DNA of 64,000 nucleotides, from NCBI GenBank assembly GCA_028015205.1, contig CM051521.1, positions 125,062,614 through 125,126,613 of the forward strand, read 5' to 3'. Within the stretch, counting starts at the first letter, position 1; the number at the start of each line of letters is the position of its first letter. This document shows, piece by piece, positions 12,801 to 42,808 of the stretch. This DNA is from Mytilisepta virgata (lineage: Eukaryota; Mollusca; Bivalvia; Mytilida; Mytilidae). A model generated the notes under the pieces. It saw nothing but the letters and a program-made list of their open reading frames with translations. It did not search any database and was not told the DNA's origin. A program made the translations under genes and the position numbers.

Positions 12801-15800
12801 GCATCAATAAAAAAAAATTTGGATATACAATAACAACAACAAATACTTTATTGCTTAATCAGAAGTGCCTACAAGGGGCAGAATAATTAACATTAATTTC
12901 ATACAGTGGTTACAAATGATTCAATGTGATTAAAATACTATTAGAAATCAAAAGGTATACAACAAGCACAGCTAATGACTTCGAGAGATGACAATGTATG
13001 AACAGTGTTATTTATAAAATTGTTTATATTTTATGTACATTGTTTGCCAAAAATTACCGAGGTCATTTCCATTATATTGAATGGAACTGTCAGGATATTT
13101 TGGTAGAATCATGTGGTAATTTATGATCTGCATACCTTAAAGCACATCTGTTTATAAACAGACATTTTGTCTTGTTTTATCATGTCCGTCTTGATTTTCA
13201 CAATTTGAATTTTTATATAAAATTAAGATAATAAGAACAAAGCCAGATATATTACCTCGCAGCTCAAATCTGTTGAAAATCATTATGCAATTTACCTGTG
13301 CTGGGTCTACACTTTGATTGACTGTGAGGCCACATTGAAATGAAAGGAGATATGTCTTCATTGTGTCTTGTTATCTTGATTTTGTTAAAATATTTTGTGA
13401 TTGATAATTCATATTAAACAATACCAGATTCGCCATATAAGACAAAATACAGACTACTAGTGAAAATATATTACTGTTTTTGTTGATTATTGATAGAAAA
13501 ATTATCCTATTGTATATTGTCTCATTAATGCATACCCCATATCCTTATATTTTTAAAATTAAGCAAAAACAAAATACAATGTTTGAATACATGTATTTTT
13601 TGTTGTTAAGCCTAAATTTTAGGTGCTTAATGAAAGCATAGAGTGATTGATTAACAAAATCAGATGCCATTGTCTGTGCTTTGACAAATTGGATCTTATT
13701 GGTTGATATCATCTTAACTTGTCCATTGAAGACATATTGAAAGAGTAGAAAATTAATATGATATCAACTTAGCTCTCTATCTATGCTCCATATCACTCTT
13801 TCGGCCTTATTAAATCATATTGACAGAGTAAAAAAGTACTGTTTTGAATTATAGCCTCATTATCATCTTAAAATTTAAGAAATATAAATATTTCAGCAAA
13901 CACATGACAGTCTCAGACGACAATAAAAAATGAAAATAAGTCAGATTTTGATGAATTTCTCTGTGTACAATTTTAAAATTTTATTTGGTTTTGACAAGAA
14001 TTTTTGGCATATTTATTTTCCAGTAATAACTGTAACTGCTTATCTAGAACACTTTTATTGTATTACATTTGTATTATTTGTAGACATCCAATCCAAGTAA
14101 ATCTGAAGGCTACTGATTTAAAAAACGAAATAGCAAATGCTGTTAACAATACCCGATGCATTATCAAAGGAAGGGGCTCTGTCAGGTATGTATCAAAATA
14201 AGGGATGGGAATAATTTTATTAAGAATTTTGTGGTCATCTATTACTTCTTTATTGACCCAATTATTGTTAATATGTTCATTTACATGGGTATCTTTTATA
14301 CCTGTAGTATTCATCCACTTCGAATAGATTATATTGAACCATGACCTGAAGAGTTGATTTTTACTGCTACTACAGTTCTGTCAGAATTATTTGGAATGAA
14401 AAAGAAAGACAAAAATGTTTTGATTTACATGATGGATTATATTAATAATACTTTGCTATGGATATTAAGGTATTTGGAAGCTGTTTCCAGAGTGCAAAAA
14501 TGTGAATAAATGTTTATGAATATTACTTTATTTTGATTTCAAATATTATCTTAACTCAATATTTTGACTGGAACAGCAGTAATGAAAATACATATGGGTA
14601 TCCACTGTGATGAAGACCTTGTGGTAACTTCTGAATGGGTGTCTTCATTAAGAGAAGGGATTTTGTCTATCTTACATTATTATAAGTATAAGCACTGAAA
14701 AAATCCCTGGAAAATTTATAAATCCTGGAGAATATTACAGTCCACCTGGTAACCCGGTAATGAGGTCAAATTTCCGGAGGTTTTGGGAGAATTCAGGAGC
14801 ATTGGCATGTTTGATAACATATAATAAAATACGAAGTTTTGGTTCTAATGAAACATGGAGAAATACAATAACATAATGAAATCCACATTATCATTATAAA
14901 TACATGTATATTTTTAGTATGATGAGGGTTGCACACTTTGATCTGAAGATAGCACAGATTGTAGAAAATATCATGTCCAGTATTGAACAGCTTTCATCAG
15001 TAATACCAGGAGGTCCTGTGAATATCAGAAATATCTTCATTAAAACACAGGACTCAATGGCTCTACCTGTATATGTATCTGTGGGTATGTATTGATATCA
15101 GAAATATCTTCATTAAAACACAGGACTCTATGGCTCTACCTTTATAGGTATCTATGGGTATGTATTGATATCAGAAATATCTTCATTAAAACATAGGACT
15201 CTATGGCTCTACCTTTATACGTATCTATCAGTATGTATTGATATCAGAAATATCTTCATTAACACACAGGACACTACATGTATCTGTGGGTATGTATTGA
15301 TATCAGAAATATCTTCATTAAAACACAGGACTCAGTGGCTCCTTTGATATCAGAAAATATCTTCATTAAAACAGGACTCTATCTGTATATGTATCTGTGA
15401 GTATGTTAGATGTATATCTTTTTGTCAAATTTTCATCAAATCACTGGCTTTACTAGTGTACTTGTCTCTGTTTCAATTATCATATATAATACTTACTGAC
15501 ATGCACATTTAATTGTGTCTAGTAATCTATACACATTTAAGTGGTCCAGACTGATTTGACCCCAATTGAATCATTGCATGTAATTCCCCATTAAATGTTT
15601 TTTGAGATATAACAAATATACATTTTCTGTTATAGAAACAGATTCCGTCACTTTATCCTGTTGACTATGAAATGTATCAGCTCTCTATTGTTATACGACC
15701 GCAAAATTTTTGTGGTCGTATATTGGTATGACGTTGGCGTCGTCGTCGTCGTCGTCGTCGTCCGTCGGAGTCTGTAGACATTTGGTTTTCGCACTATAAC

Positions 15801-18800
15801 TTTAGTATAAGTTAATAGAAATCTATGAAATTTAAACACAAGGTTTATGACCACAAAAGGAAGGTTGGGATTGATTTTGGGAGTTTTGGTCCCAACAGTT
15901 TAAGAATCAGGGGCTAAAAAAGGGCCCAATAAGCATTTTTCTTGGTTTTCGCACAATAACTCTAGTATAAGTAAATAGAAATCTATGAAATTTTAACACA
16001 AGGTTTATGACCACAAAAGGAAGGTTGGGATTGTTTTTGGGAGTTTTGGTCCCAACAGTTTAGGAATTAGGGGCTAAAAAAGGCCCAAATAAGCATTTGT
16101 CTTGGTTTTTGCACAATAACTTTAGTATAAGTAAATAGAAATCTATGAAATTTAAACACAAGGTTTATGACCACAAAAGGAAGGTTGGGATTGATTTTTG
16201 GAGTTTTGGTCCCAACAGTTTAGGAATAAGGGGCCAAAAGGGTCCAAAATTAAACTTTGTTTGATTTCATCGAAAATTGAACTATTGGGGTTCTTTGATA
16301 TGCCGAATCTAACCGTGCATTTAGATTCTTAATTTTTGGTCCCGTTTTCAAATTGGTCTACATTAAAGTCCAAAGGGTCCAAAATTAAACTTAGTTTGAT
16401 TTTAACAAAAATTGAATTCTTGGGGTTCTTTGATATGCTGAATCTAAACATGTACTTAGTTTTTTAGCTCACCTGGCTATGCCAGGGTGAGCTTTTGCCA
16501 TCACTTTGCGTCCGTCGTCCGTCCGTCCGTCCGTCGTCCGTCCGTCCGTCCGTCGTAAACTTTTTTCAAAGATCTTCTCCTCTGAAACTACTGAGCCAAA
16601 TGGAACCAAACTTGGGTTGATTCATCACTTGGATATCTACTTTCAAAATTGTGTTTTTTTAGTCGGCTGGCCAAACAACATGGCTGCCATTGCTAAAAAT
16701 AGAACATAGGGGTCAATTGCAGTTTTTTGCAAATAACTCAAAAACCATAACAGATATCAAAATTCTGGCAGAGGGTAAAAGTGTTCAGCACCTCAAGATC
16801 TACCTGCCCTGAAATTTTGAAGAAGATCCAACGACCCATGTAGGAGTTATTGCCCCTTTTCTGCATTTTTTCCAAATTTTGCACTTATTAAGCTCAATAT
16901 CTTGGATACTATAAAGGAAATTTGAAAAATTTAAATTTCATATTGTTAGGCACACAAAGATCTACAAAATTTGTAACAGGATCGAAGTTGTAGGTTCGTT
17001 CCTTTTAGGAGTTATTCCTCTTAGATCGTCAAAATTGACCATTTTTGCAGTCTTTATTCATTGTAATAAAATCGTTAACTCCTCTTACACCATAAGTTTA
17101 ATTGCAACCAAACTTAGTGTAGTTGTTCCTTGGCATGAGTGCTACTAAACTATTGTTTGGATTTTTGATTTGTAAAAAAACATGGCTGCCATGGCTAAAA
17201 ATAGAACATAGGGGTAAATTGCATTTTTTTGCAAATAACTCAAAAATGGTGACAGATATCAAAATTCTGATGGGAAGCTAAAGTGTTCAACACCTCAAGA
17301 TCTACCTGCTTTGAAATTTTGAAGAAGATGTAACCGCCCATGTAGGAGTTATTGCCCTTTTTCTTGATTTTTTTTTTAAAATTTTTTAAATTTGTACTTA
17401 TTAAGTTGTATGATCATTCCTTTTAGGAGTTATTCCCCTTAGAACATCAAAATTGACCATTTTCACAGCATTTCCCTTAGTTTGCAAAATGTTTAAATGA
17501 GCCCTTTAGGAGTTAAAGTTTTGTCCCTTAAATGTCAAAATAACTGTTGATGCCTTATAGATGACCCTTTAAATGTCAAAAATAGCGTTTTCTCTTGTTT
17601 TTGCCCTATAGAATGAAAACTATTGTCGATAGAGAAAAGCTGTTGTTTGCTTAAACAATCAGCTCATTGAGCTCTACAAAAGTCTGAATTGGGTCGAAGT
17701 TGTCAGATGATCCATTATAGGGGTAATAGCTCATGAAAGACTCCCTTAAAGCTTAAGGACCAGGTGAGCGATTCAGGCTCCTGGGAGCCTCTTGTTTTAT
17801 TATGGGCCCAGTTTTCAAGTTGGTCCAAATCGGGGTCCAAAATTAAACTTTGTTTGATTTCATCGAAAATTGAACTATTGGGGTTCTTTGATATGCCGAA
17901 TCTAACCGTGCATTTAGATTCTTAATTTTTGGTCCCGTTTTCAAATTGGTCTACATTAAGGTCCAAAGGGTCCAAAATTAAACTTAGTTTGATTTTAACA
18001 AAAATTGAATTCTTGGGGTTCTTTGATATGCTGAATCTAAACATGTACTTAGTTTTTTTATTATGGGCCCAGTTTTCAAGTTGGTCCAAATCGGGGTCCA
18101 AAATTAAAGCTAAAAAAGGGGTAAATTATTTTTTTTGGGGGGTGGGGGCAATTCTCCACAGCATATTGTATCGCACAAGAATTCAAAAATTGAATATAAA
18201 TTCAAATCATATGACCAATTCTAAGTTCTTTATTTCAGTTATTCTGTTTTAGAAACCTATTATGTGTCAAATATTTCAAGAAATTTTCAATTACACAGTA
18301 TTGTGCAATAGCAAGAATCAGTATAATTTAAACCAATTTACATTATTTACATTACAATTAAAGGATAACTTCAGTAACACCCAACAATGACTTCAATCCA
18401 AACATATATATTGAATAAACTTACAAATCAGAAATTTTAAAATTATATGATACTAACATACATACTACTGCTAACAATTAAATATGACTTAGAGCAAATA
18501 TGACAACATGATTATAAAAATATGTACAAAGAGGGATAACTCTTTTTTTTATCTCAAATTTTGAATATGTGCTGATGAAGCTTTTTTGTTTATCTCATCT
18601 AAACTGCTTTTAAATTATGCATATTTAAAATTTGCCATCCATGACTATGATGTCATTTTCTATTTTAATACGTTATGGTGTATTTAAATGGGCTGTTATG
18701 GTTGCAAAGTATCAAGAGAAATGGGGGGGGGTGAAAACAAAATTTAGGGGGGGGGAATGAGAAATTGGGGAGGGGGCAATTTTTTTCTCATTTCATAATT

Positions 18801-19942
18801 CATAAATTAAAAAGGAAATTTCAAATTTTTTTTAGCAAAAAAGGGGGGGTTACAATAAATTTTATTGTTTTTTGTTGTTTTTTTTTTTGGGAGGGGGAGT
18901 CAATGTGCAACTTCATAGTGTATTGCACAAAAGCTAAAAAAGGGGTAAATTTTTTTTTTTTTTTTTTGGGGGGGGGGGGCAATTCTCCACAGCATATTGT
19001 ATTGCACAAGAAGCAAAAAATTGAATATAAATTGAAATCATATGACCAATTCTAAGTTCTTTGGTTTCAGTTATTCTGTGTCAGAAACCTATTATGTGTC
19101 AAATATTTGAAGAAATTTTCAATTGCACAGTATTGCGCAATAGCAAGAAATTGATATGTGTGCCCAATTTTAAATTGGTTATTTCTGATTTATATATAAA
19201 AACAAAAAATACTGATATGGTTTGAATAGGTAAATTAAAAATTTTTAAGTTCTTAGACAACATTCATTCTGTGTCAGAAACCTATGCTGTGTCAAATATT
19301 TATTCACAATCCAAATTCAGTATTGTATCAAGCTTGAATGTTGTGTTCATAATTGCCTCAACTATTCAGGGTTCGACATCTGCGGTCGTATCTAGCTGCG
19401 CCCAGCGGAGCATTTTATTAGATTTTAAAATGCTTTTCAGGCTTCACATTTAAAAGTCTGAAAATGAAGCTATCTGGTGTGGATAAAAATCATAACAAAC
19501 AAGGTTGGAATCTATATAAGGATCAAAAATTTATCCATTTCATAGGCAGCTAAATGAAATTTCTAATACCTGTATTTCACAATACAGTTAAAGAAATGTT
19601 AGAGATCATATGAAAATAATATTACAAGTTTATAAGATCCAGTAAGCCCATGAAATTTTGTAAAAATAAGTGCTTTTTGTGAACATATATAATATTTTAC
19701 AATTTTATATTGTAGGGTCAAATGAAGAAGTTAGTCTACCTAAACCAGAAAAATCTGTTAAAGAAATAGTAATAGATGACATTACGACAGTGGAAAATGG
19801 GAAGGTCCTGGTCACACCAACAGGGTCTGTCGCTGTTGTTAAAGATGGTGTAACAACTTTTAAATGGAAAAGAAAATACAAAAAGAATCCTAAAAGACTA
19901 AATTCAAAACCAAAAAAATTAAAAGCTGGAAGAAAAACTTAA
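9892..19942 (+). CDS. RSL1D1: Ribosomal L1 domain-containing protein 1 (six coding exons; first exon not found)
   Basis: RSL1D1 is a nucleolar protein with an L1-type RNA-binding fold, involved in ribosome biogenesis and growth control. Exons: 9892-10022, 11260-11404, 12435-12583, 14084-14185, 14918-15084, 19716-19942. All junctions are GT-AG and phases agree, giving 306 codons plus a stop. Family blocks are VKQIIEAL, IKLPHGLYKK, CLFVKDLDR, a SEVIPLKAL-like joint, NYDLYLADERIIRLLPSLLGK, then HPIQVNL, MRVAHFDLKIAQIVENI and NIFIKTQDSMALPVY. The tail is short and basic (WKRKYKKN, KPKKLKAGRKT), much shorter than the human C-terminus. The first recognised exon begins in phase 0, so a small upstream exon with the start codon is missing. 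The last intron holds a family A repeat with a nested family B repeat. Confidence 0.88.
12829..12910 (-). mobile_element. LINE 3' end, minus strand, in RSL1D1 intron 3
   Basis: Read on the minus strand, the sequence ends 'aagcaataaagtatttgttg' with an (GTT)n tail. It matches the 3' UTR of the LINE fragment at 40141-40725, which shares 'aataaagtatttg' and the preceding GCAC...GATTA block. Confidence 0.6.
15021..15405 (+). repeat. Tandem duplication of RSL1D1 exon 5 edge with its donor site
   Basis: The last 64 bases of the exon at 14918-15084 plus the start of its intron form a 73-bp unit. It is repeated downstream with starts near 15094, 15167, 15239, 15298 and 15343 (the fifth is shortened). 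Several copies keep a usable donor (gtggGTATGT at the real site, atggGTATGT and gtggGTATGT in later copies). An in-frame TGA follows the first donor, so only the first gives an open reading frame. Confidence 0.9.
15693..19418 (+). mobile_element. HINE family A, copy 2, in RSL1D1 intron 5
   Basis: It shares both termini with copy 1 (hairpin GACCGC...GGTCGTAT at the left, TGCGGTCGTAT, CTAG and stem-loop at the right). It has three 160-bp units but only about two 261-bp units, against four in copy 1. A family B element is inserted at 16466-17794, and poly-G tracts are shorter. A minor internal difference is an extra stretch near 18317-18560. Confidence 0.75.
16466..17794 (+). mobile_element. HINE family B inserted into family A copy 2
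   Basis: The element opens with a hairpin AGCTCACCTGGC / GCCAGGGTGAGCT (16466-16494) and a CCGTCCGTC microsatellite (16511-16556). The body contains repeated blocks such as 'aggagttattgcccctttt'. It ends with CCAGGTGAGC (17759-17768, inverse of the 5' arm), a stem-loop GGCTC/GAGCC and CTTG. In copy 1 of family A the same site is an uninterrupted T-run, which shows that this element inserted into T's. Confidence 0.8.
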
Positions 19943-21214
19943 TTCATTTGTTTCTTGTTTTTATTAAATTACAGAATATTGACAGAAAGCACTACAGTAA
20001 ATACTATAATGTTTAAATGTATGTTTGATTGACAAATTCATTCATGAATTATTTGTTTATTAGTGTATCGAATTCAGTTGGTTATAACATGTCAGCCATT
20101 TGTTATTAGTGGAGGAAGGTGGATTATCAGGATAGGTATGAAAACTGCCAAACTTTGTAAATTAAGATCACAGTCTTGCCACAAGTTGAGTACAAACCCA
20201 CAACCTAAGTGTTGTCAGGCTATTGATCATTACATGTAGTAGTTATATTGAGCCTGCTAGACCACTCTTCCATTCAGTGAAATCAACAGATTTTCGAACT
20301 GGAAAACACCTTTTCTTCAAATGGCATTGAAAAGCATCTACATGTATATTACTAATTAAAGAGACTCAAATTTGTGTGTGGCTTCTTCTTTCAAGTAAAA
20401 TCAATGAATATGCTTTTATAACGTAAAGGATCACCGAGTTTGAACATCTGATTTGGGGTATTTTTTGGGGAAAAAGGGAAAATAATTAGTTCCGGTATAC
20501 AGTCCTTTCTGTCACCCGACTGAAATTTCTTTCCGGTCTACCTTTCTGGTGGAGATAAATGAAACTTTTTTGCATGCAAAAAGGTGGCCAAAAGTTAGGT
20601 TAGATAAACACATGGGTCGAATAGGTTATTATCAATATATACTATAACTTCCTACTCGCAATTTTGCTAGTTGTAATATAAATACATTGGTAACATGAAC
20701 AAATTAATCTGAAAATTGTTGAAATTATCATTATAAAATCTTTATAATACCCGGAGAACAAAACTTTGAGAGCATGTTGGTGGAATAGCTCATAGTCAAA
20801 TGGTTTGGTTTGGTTTAATTTGTATTTGGTTAAATTATTCAGGTAGTTTCATTTTGCAGAGTTGTGAAACATCCCTTTAAGACAGTCATTGAATTGATTT
20901 AATATGAAAATTAAGTATTTTTCCACCATCAGGTTTGTCATGACTAACATTTGGATAACTGCTAATTATCGAACTAGAAGCTGCTAGGAGCCCGTATCAT
21001 CTAGATATAATTTGCTGTTTAAGTTTGTAGTTCAGGGTCTACTGACACAATTCTGAAAGAGAAACATGTTAGGTCCTGTAGTGGCAACCAACTCGGATTT
21101 GTATCAGTACTTAAGAATATTCGGAAAGCACCTTGCAATGCTCATGCATATTCAGTTTCAATTCCATAGATCATGTAGTTGTTTGAAATTAAACCAATCA
21201 TAAAAATCTTTGTT

Positions 21215-21216
<2 letters not shown>
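19943..21216. other. Intergenic sequence after RSL1D1
   Basis: An ATTAAA at 19963-19968 may serve as the RSL1D1 polyadenylation signal. I see no gene or clear repeat in the rest. Confidence 0.4.
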
Positions 21217-21265
<49 letters not shown>

Positions 21266-22150
21266 ACCGTACGTCCGTCAATCCGTCAGTCCGTCAGTCC
21301 TGTTTCTCGTCATCGCAACTCCTCTCAAACCACACAACAGAATTTCATGAAACCTTTTCAGATAATAAGGACATACTACGTAGATGTGCATATCGACAGG
21401 AAATTGCGATTCAATTTTTTTTCTAGGAGTTACGCCCCTTTGAACTTATTTACTTTAATGTACTACTGCAACAGTTTGTCATCGCAACTCCTCTCAAACC
21501 ACACAACATAATTTCATGAAACCTTTTCAGATAATAAGGACATACTACGTAGATGTGCATATCGACAGGAAATTGTGATTCAATTTTTTTCTAGGAGTTA
21601 CGCCCCTTTGAACTTATTTACTTTAATGTACTACTGCAACAGTTTGTCATCGCAACTCCTCTCAAACCACACAACAGAATTTCATGAAACCTTTTCAGAT
21701 AATAAGGACATACTACGTAGATGTGCATATCGACAGGAAATTGCGATTCAATTTTTTTTCTAGGAGTTGCGCCCCTTTGAACTTATTTACTTTAATGTAC
21801 TACTGCAACAGTTTGTCATCGCAACTCCCCTCAAACCACACAACAGAATTTCATGAAACCTTTTCAGATAATAAGGACATACTACATAGATGTGCATATC
21901 GACAGGAAATTACGATTCAATTTTTTTTCCAGGAGTTACGCCCCTTTGAACTTATTTGCCTCACTATACTATTACTGTTGACTCCTCTCGCTTGGAATTT
22001 AAATTTCCCAACATGCTGCCATTCAAATTAGGATAAATATGTGAAGGTAAGCATTTGATTGTGTTCATTTACTTGTGAAGTGAGATTTTGTTTCTCCAGT
22101 GACAATATGAAGACGTGGGGTATGTGAGCGTGCTCACAAAGGTTCTTTAA
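21217..22150 (+). mobile_element. HINE family C with four 168-bp units
   Basis: The 5' hairpin is TATACCCCACGCAACG paired with GTTGCGGAGGGTATA (21217-21248), followed by a CCGTCAGTC microsatellite. The core units start at 21309, 21478, 21646 and 21815 (periods 169, 168 and 169). Near the 3' end GTGGGGTAT (22115-22123) is the inverse of the 5' arm and is followed at once by the stem-loop GTGAGCGTGCTCAC. Open frames across it are artefacts of the repeat. Confidence 0.85.
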
Positions 22151-22479
22151 TTGGCCTAGCAGCCATGTTTGTCAGCTAAAAATCACCAAATGAGAAATAA
22201 GTCATAATACTGCTATTTACATGTGTATATGGAAATTGCTGCCATTTCAAACCTGTTGTATGTTGATTCATATTCTTGTAAATGCTGCAGACAAAAATTG
22301 ATATGCAGAAAATATGCATTTCTATACACGATTTTTTAATTGATTTAAAGCATCTGATGAATTTATTCCTCCGAGCCACATATAAAAATGTGTATGCTTT
22401 GCTTAATACAAAAGTATCCATAAATGGTGGGTCTACATACATGTATAACAGATGTCAGACTGGTATACACCCACCATGA

Positions 22480-23345
22480 ACTATCAACCAAATATTGACA
22501 AAAATAGACAATCACAAAAAAATGTATTGCAAGTTATTAAAGCATAAAATTCAGGTCAAGGTCAAGAACTTTCTGTAGACCAAATATAATGGGCCTAAGG
22601 AATTAAAAATGGTACTTAATCTTGAAAAGGTAACAAGTAGTCCGAGATTGCTCTGACGTCTGACGGCCCCAGCATATCGCAAAAAAGGCCGGCATGTACT
22701 TACTATCTATAGACCAAATATTGTGGGCCTACACATTACATTTGATGAGAATTAGACTAAATCATGAAACTTGGGTGCAAGTTAAACAACCATGAAATCG
22801 AGGTCAAGGTCTGAAGACAGGTGTCCCACTGACATGTACCACCAAGAACTATCAATAGACCAGATATGAATATGATGGGCCTTGCTATCACAGTTGCTAA
22901 GAAATGTACTAAGTCATAAGTGCATATGGTGGGCTTAGGTATTACAGTTCTTAAGAAATGGACTTAATCACAGAAATGTGACACAAGTCACTCAACCATG
23001 AAATTGAGGTCAAGGTCCAGAGACAGGTTTCAGATATATAAGAACTACAGTCAAACCTGCTTTAAAGGGCACCTCTATATAGCAAATCACTGTCTATAAA
23101 GGGCAGGGTGAAAAAATCCATTCATGAACAAAGCATGTAAAATTAACCTCTGTATAAATGGCACCTGCTCACAAAGGACACTTTTTTCTGGTCCCATGGG
23201 TGCCCTTTATAGACAGGTTTGACTATATACATACCAAATATGGTTGACCTAGGTATCAAAGTTGCTGAGAAATGGACTTAATCACAAAACTTGGACGAAG
23301 ATTTTGAAAATGTTTATAAAGTCAATGAACCATGAAAATGACATC
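22480..23345. repeat. Degenerate tandem repeat (GAGGTCAAGGTC-type), with a MITE inside
   Basis: Phrases such as 'ccatgaaattgaggtcaagg' and 'aagaaatggacttaatcaca' recur at irregular spacing. The text resembles cores of the hairpin-capped repeats, but no clear terminus was found. Confidence 0.5.
23042..23229. mobile_element. pogo/Tigger-like MITE
   Basis: The left end AGTCAAACCTGCTTTAAAGG and the right end (inverse AGTCAAACCTGTCTATAAAG) form terminal inverted repeats of about 25 bases with few mismatches. TA dinucleotides flank both sides. The internal sequence is too short for a transposase. Confidence 0.7.
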
Positions 23346-23589
23346 AAGGTCACAAGATGAGTATACTGCGTTATACTGCGGCAAAGTTTATATCATAATG
23401 TATCTGAAATGTAAGTATTTTGTCTGCAAAGTTATTTAGTTTTCAAAACAGCAGCCGCCGTAATGAAATACCTATATCATGCCTTTTGTTGCAGACAATA
23501 CAAAAACAAATTGAACCATTGGTGTCAACTGAGCATTTACTTTAAGTAACTTTGTTAAAAATTTGGGTAATATTTTGAAGAAAATACAA

Positions 23590-24150
23590 TTTTTGTCTGC
23601 GACTTTTCAAGACATAGCGATCCTACATTCCGTCGACAGTGTCAACATTTACAATCACCCTGTAGTTAAAGTTTTTTAAACATTAATAACTTAAACCATC
23701 CTATATTTTTACCAAACTTGGACAGAAGCTTGTTCGTGGTCAAAAGATAGTAGTATCCAGAGGAAAATTTTGTAATAATTTCTTTTCCATTTTTCCATAT
23801 TTTACTTATAAATGGACGTAGTTTTTCTCCCAGTTAACCTTACATACAGTCTGCAGTCAAAGTTTTTAAAACATTAATTACTTTCTTAAACCATCCTAGA
23901 TTGTTACCAGACTTGGATAGAAGCTTGTTCATGGTCAAAAGATAGTACCCAGAGGAAAATTTTGTAATAATTTTTTTCCCATTTTCCTGAATTTTCTTAT
24001 AAATGGACTTAGTTTTTCTCCCAGTTAACATTACATACAGTCTGCAGTCAAAGTTTTTGAAACATTAATTACTTTCTTAAACCATCCTGAATTTCTACCA
24101 AACTTGGATAGAAGCTTCTTCATGATCAATAAATAAGATTTGGAGAAAAA
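23590..24150. repeat. Tandem repeat of about 193 bp, three degenerate copies
   Basis: Blocks such as 'aaacattaattactttctta', 'accatcct', 'cttggatagaagcttgttc' and 'ctcccagttaac' recur near 23665, 23860 and 24050. It lies just downstream of the RINT1 stop codon. Confidence 0.7.
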
Positions 24151-24463
24151 TTATGAACATTCAACTATTACACTGAAATTAGACAACAGCGAAATTTTTT
24201 ATATGTATGGAGCATAAACAACAATTCAAATTCTTTAGTTTTAAATTTTGTGATTGGAAGCAAAATTCTGAATTTTTTCTGTATCATTGACCATTTTAAA
24301 AATAATTTGATTTTTTTCTTCTCTCTGATTTCACAGATCATACTTTAAATGATTTTGTAATAAGTTATCTAAAAACAACAACACTTCTAAGGGAAAGCAG
24401 TGATCTTCAAGATCTATATGCTGCAGTAGCAGGCAGTAAAAAACAAGTTATATTTATCACAGT

Positions 24464-41082
<16,619 letters not shown>

Positions 41083-41124
41083 TTATTTTGCTGGGTTATT
41101 TCCCTTGTTCACGATAAAATTCAT

Positions 41125-42260
41125 CTTTAAAACGTTTAATCGATAGAAAGCTTTTCAACGTTAAAGCGTACAAAAGAACTGTTCACGTGACTGAGTTTCC
41201 AGCGGTAAGATCCTGGTGGTAAGATTTGTGAAGTAGGAAAAACCATTTTATAAATCCCATTTAATTAAAAATTCGAAAGTTTCGCGGAAATATAGGACAT
41301 AAACCTCGACTGTTGACTTCTTTTCACAAAATTTTATAATTACACAGTCTCTGGTATGACGATTGTTTTGAATGAACAAAAAGGAAAAACATTGAAATAA
41401 GGCATCGTTCATCAGTTCATGTTTGCTTTTCGTATATTAATGAGTTCTGAGTATAAACATAAAGTATAGTTTTCACATTTTGTCGTTGGAAATAATAAAT
41501 TTTACAATGGATATATTTTGTCATGTACAGTGACATAAGATATCACTATGGCGACTATGCCTACATGTGTATGACATTCCTTGAAAACAGTTTGCTTGCC
41601 TTCATTCAGCAGTCACATTAAGTGGTGGCCTGGGAGCCCATGGCTCCCAGAATCTGAGAAGGGCTCCATTGTATTCATATGCAGCAGTCCGCATACATGT
41701 GAACCTCCCGACAGGAGTACAATAATCCCGTTTTCAGGGGTCCCCTCCCGTCCTCCCGTTGAAGAGAAAAAAATCCCGTGCAGAAAAAATTTCATGAATG
41801 AAATTTTTCAGTCGCTATTTTTACTATTTTGTTTACAAAATTTATCATTGAGATCGTAAAAACCCGAGTTTTTTGAAGTCGTAAAAACCCGAGTTTATCG
41901 AACGTATCCGGTGTAACTGACGCAACATGGATGGAGATTTTAATCCTTGCTTAAGGCTAATTAACAAGTGATAATAGTTTGATTGAACAATCAAAAGGTG
42001 TTGTTATATTAATTACTTCTGTTTATGGCACACGCCAAAGATGATTAAAGATAAATACCGATAAATACCGGCATTGATAGAAAAATGGAATGATGTTGTC
42101 TAAACATTTATCGGAAGTTTTTGATGCCGAGGAAAACATTTATTGTATAAAATACTGAGAAAAGGAATGGTTTCAGCTCAATGTGAGCTGTTTGCTACAC
42201 AAGCTAACAGAAAAATCATATAAGCAAAATGTTTGTTATGCACACCATTATGTGTTCAAA
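41125..42260. other. Intergenic sequence 5' of RINT1
   Basis: The RINT1 promoter should lie near 41150-41400, but no clear core element is visible. Repeated phrases 'aacccgagttt' (41863 and 41887) and 'taaataccg' (about 42052 and 42062) are minor. No gene supported. Confidence 0.4.
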
Positions 42261-42479
42261 ATGCCAAAACGACAGTTATCTCCGTCTTCAAAGACACCAG
42301 CAAAACAACAGAAATATTTGACAAAGTTCAACAATGCTTGGAAAGCTGACTTCAAATGGTGCCAACCCAGTTCCAAAGGCCAAGACCAGGCATACTGCAC
42401 CTCTTGCAAAGTTGACCATGCATACCCATTGTTATTCTTTGTTAATTTATTATTTATTTCTTATGTAATAAATGTATAG
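42261..42479 (+). pseudogene. N-terminal zinc-finger fragment resembling hAT/ZBED-type proteins
   Basis: From the ATG at 42261 the frame reads MPKRQLSPSSKTPAKQQKYL, then FNNAWKADFKWCQPSSKG and AYCTSCKVD, then loses similarity. The W-x-x-x-F-x-W ... YCTSCK layout resembles the first half of a BED-like finger, as in hAT-related genes of marine animals. The matching histidines are absent. A following open stretch after an AG at 42501 (FYDEKYVDKK...) may belong to it. Probably a broken copy or a first exon. Confidence 0.45.
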
Positions 42480-42808
42480 CATATTTCTCTCTTATATCTT
42501 AGTTTTACGATGAAAAATATGTCGATAAAAAACCTCCTGATCTGAAGTCCAAACTCCTGACCAAAATTTCCAAATCTCCTGATCTGAATTTTACAGTCCA
42601 TCACATGTATGAGTCCGTCATCCCTGAAAATCTTTGACAGTAAATTTCTTTATTGATATTTTTCGGCCGTACACAAACTACTTCCATTGCAAAATTGTTT
42701 TGCAACATTTCATTCGTTGATTAAGCCTCTGGATTTGTCATTTCCGCTAATGAAAAAAAATTTTACTAATAATTTATCGATTAATACCTTAAAGTTTAAA
42801 GAGCTAAG

